A stretch of 6,622 bases of DNA from contig CANHQC010000116.1 in assembly GCA_947462695.1 (NCBI GenBank), positions 1 through 6,622 on the forward strand. Reading direction: 5' to 3'. The position numbers were made by a program, and so were the translations under genes. Under the pieces are notes generated by a model, which did not search any database, had not been told where the DNA came from, and saw only the letters and a program-made list of their open reading frames with translations. This DNA comes from Flavobacteriales bacterium. Its GTDB lineage: Bacteria > Bacteroidota > Bacteroidia > Flavobacteriales_D > Crocinitomicaceae. Every line of letters starts with the position of its first letter. Position 1 is the stretch's first letter. Below are positions 5,366-6,622 of the stretch, piece after piece.

Positions 5366-5776
5366 GTGAAAAAAGCGCTAATAGTCGAAGATTTTAGACC
5401 AATTGCAGAAATTTGGAAAAAAGCGCTGTTACACGAGAACTATACGGAAATCGAAATCACCGATACAACCGATCAAATCGAGGCACTTATCGCATCATTC
5501 CAACCGGATATTGTTTTCATGGATATTAATCTTAAGGGAAAAAGGGATGGTATTGAAACCGTCGCTGAATTGATTCCTCAGTTTCCTTCGCTTAAAGTAT
5601 TATTTCTCTCGATGCACGGTCAGCCACACATGATGGAGAAAGCTATGAAAACAGGAGCAAAAGGCTACATGACCAAAAGTTCTCCGCTTACTGAGATAAA
5701 AAATGCCGTTAAACACATTGAATCTGGAGAACAATACGTTTGTGATCAAATGCGCATGCATTGGAAAATAGATTAA
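5366..5776 (+). CDS. Stand-alone response-regulator receiver protein
   Basis: Read from GTG 5366, this is a 136-residue receiver (REC) domain starting MKKALIVEDF, a textbook first strand for the family. The acidic pocket is E8-D9, the phosphoacceptor is D53 (FMDINLKG, 51-58), the switch Ser is S82 (LFLSMHG, 79-85) and the conserved Lys is K104 (YMTKSSPL, 101-108). The helix after it ends with IESGEQYVCD (118-127), as in NarL/FixJ-type regulators, but only nine residues follow before the stop. No LuxR-type DNA-binding domain is present here or in other frames downstream. It is therefore either a single-domain regulator acting through protein contact or a regulator that lost its output domain. 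A TTG at 5324 would add 14 residues that do not fit the fold, and there is no in-frame ATG upstream. The WG-repeat gene follows after 22 bp. No histidine kinase is in view. Confidence 0.88.
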   Translation: MKKALIVEDFRPIAEIWKKALLHENYTEIEITDTTDQIEALIASFQPDIVFMDINLKGKRDGIETVAELIPQFPSLKVLFLSMHGQPHMMEKAMKTGAKGYMTKSSPLTEIKNAVKHIESGEQYVCDQMRMHWKID

Positions 5777-5798
5777 TTCATACCTACATTCTTTTCTG

Positions 5799-6622
5799 AT
5801 GAAATTATTTTTATCAACTGCCATTATTTTTCTATCTGCTCTACTTCATGCGCAGACTTACCGTGTGGCCGTTCAACCTATTGGTTCGAAATTTTGGGGA
5901 TATGCGAATGAAAAAAGTCAGCTTGTCATTGAGGCTAAATTTCTCAAGTGCACTGATTTTTCTGAAGATGGATTTGCTGCAGTGATGGATAACGAAAAAC
6001 GTTACTTTTTCATTGATAAGGATGGTAATGAATTGAAATTACCCGTATCAAGTTATGAATTACCCAATTTCCTGGGATTTGGTTTCAAAGGATTCACGGA
6101 AGGGATTGCCAATATTCGTGTGAATAAAGGGGTTGGTACAATTAATACACGTGGTCAATGGGTTCATCAAGCTGCTTTCGATAAAATAACGCCATTCAAA
6201 GGTGGAATTGCGGTAGCACAAACCGGTGTAAAGCATACCATTTTACATCAAAATGGAGATTCATACCCTTGTCCGGATGAAGTCATCGATGTCAAAGATT
6301 TTACAGAAGAAATGGCCCCATTCAAAGGAAAAAACGACAGATTTGGGTTTATCAATACTAAAGGTCAAATCGTGGTTCCTGCTACGTTTCTATCTGTAGG
6401 TTATTTCTCCAATGGACTTGCATGGGCAAAAACGAATACCCTAACCATCGGATTTATTGACAAATCAGGTAATTGGGTTCTACAGCCGCAATTTGAATCC
6501 GCAAAAGAGTTTGATCCAGAAAGTGGTTTTGCCTTGGTTAAGAGTAACGCTGAATGGAAGTTGATGGATAAAACAGGTAAAACGCTTATGGTATCTGGCG
6601 CAACAGGTTATGGTGAGTTCTA
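5799..6622 (+). CDS. Exported WG-repeat protein (3' end outside window)
   Basis: The reading frame is open from ATG 5799 to the window edge (274 residues seen, C-terminus missing). Residues 1-19 are a typical signal peptide with a short positive start and hydrophobic core ending HAQ, so it is probably exported to the periplasm or cell surface. The rest is a chain of WG-type repeats, each roughly 30-45 residues, following the pattern of a (W/F)G(Y/F)I step, D-K/N-x-G turn, hydrophobic strand, P-x-F, then F-x-x-G-x-A. Clear examples are KFWGYAN (31-37), FFIDKDGNE (70-78), GVGTINTRGQW (111-121), RFGFINTKGQIVVPATF (181-197), TIGFIDKSGNWVLQPQF (216-232) and KLMDKTGK (254-261). Such proteins form beta-rich repeat structures and are common in Bacteroidota, but their role is unknown. 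The start lies 22 bp after the receiver gene, suggesting co-transcription. Confidence 0.87.
   Translation, partial: MKLFLSTAIIFLSALLHAQTYRVAVQPIGSKFWGYANEKSQLVIEAKFLKCTDFSEDGFAAVMDNEKRYFFIDKDGNELKLPVSSYELPNFLGFGFKGFTEGIANIRVNKGVGTINTRGQWVHQAAFDKITPFKGGIAVAQTGVKHTILHQNGDSYPCPDEVIDVKDFTEEMAPFKGKNDRFGFINTKGQIVVPATFLSVGYFSNGLAWAKTNTLTIGFIDKSGNWVLQPQFESAKEFDPESGFALVKSNAEWKLMDKTGKTLMVSGATGYGEF

Overview
This is a chromosomal-type window from an AT-rich member of the Bacteroidota, most likely a Flavobacteriales relative. The protein flavour supports this: an ArsR starting MGITKT, a DUF6428 protein, a WG-repeat exported protein, and gene starts preceded by A-rich sequence rather than Shine-Dalgarno sites. 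The species cannot be fixed from the sequence alone. All recognised genes lie on the + strand.

Region by region: 1-313 is a tandem array of a 117-bp repeat (two full copies and a third broken off after 79 bp) with several internal inverted repeats. About 45 bp of AT-rich DNA follows, then a probable ArsR operator/promoter at 353-371. Positions 384-2981 are a compact arsenic-resistance operon: arsR, a DUF6428 gene, a thioredoxin-type arsC and an Acr3-type arsenite efflux gene, with gaps of only 17-20 bp. After a palindrome-rich 109-bp gap comes a DinB-fold protein (3091-3543). A 165-bp gap then leads to a major facilitator transporter (3709-4908) of a type I recall from ars loci. A strong hairpin terminator at 5010-5041 closes this block. 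A roughly 280-bp stretch with clustered inverted repeats and a possible promoter precedes a stand-alone response-regulator receiver protein (GTG start at 5366). A secreted WG-repeat protein begins 22 bp after it and runs off the right edge.

How the genes work together: ArsR should repress the operon until As(III) binds its cysteines. ArsC would reduce arsenate to arsenite using the cell's thioredoxin, and Acr3 would export arsenite. The DUF6428 protein and ArsR both end in a Cys-Cys pair, which hints at arsenite handling. The DinB-fold protein and the MFS transporter are probable accessory functions, but their substrates are unknown. The receiver/WG-repeat pair looks like a separate unit with no visible link to arsenic.

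The least explained parts are the structured 117-bp repeat at the left edge and the palindrome clusters before dinB and before the receiver gene.
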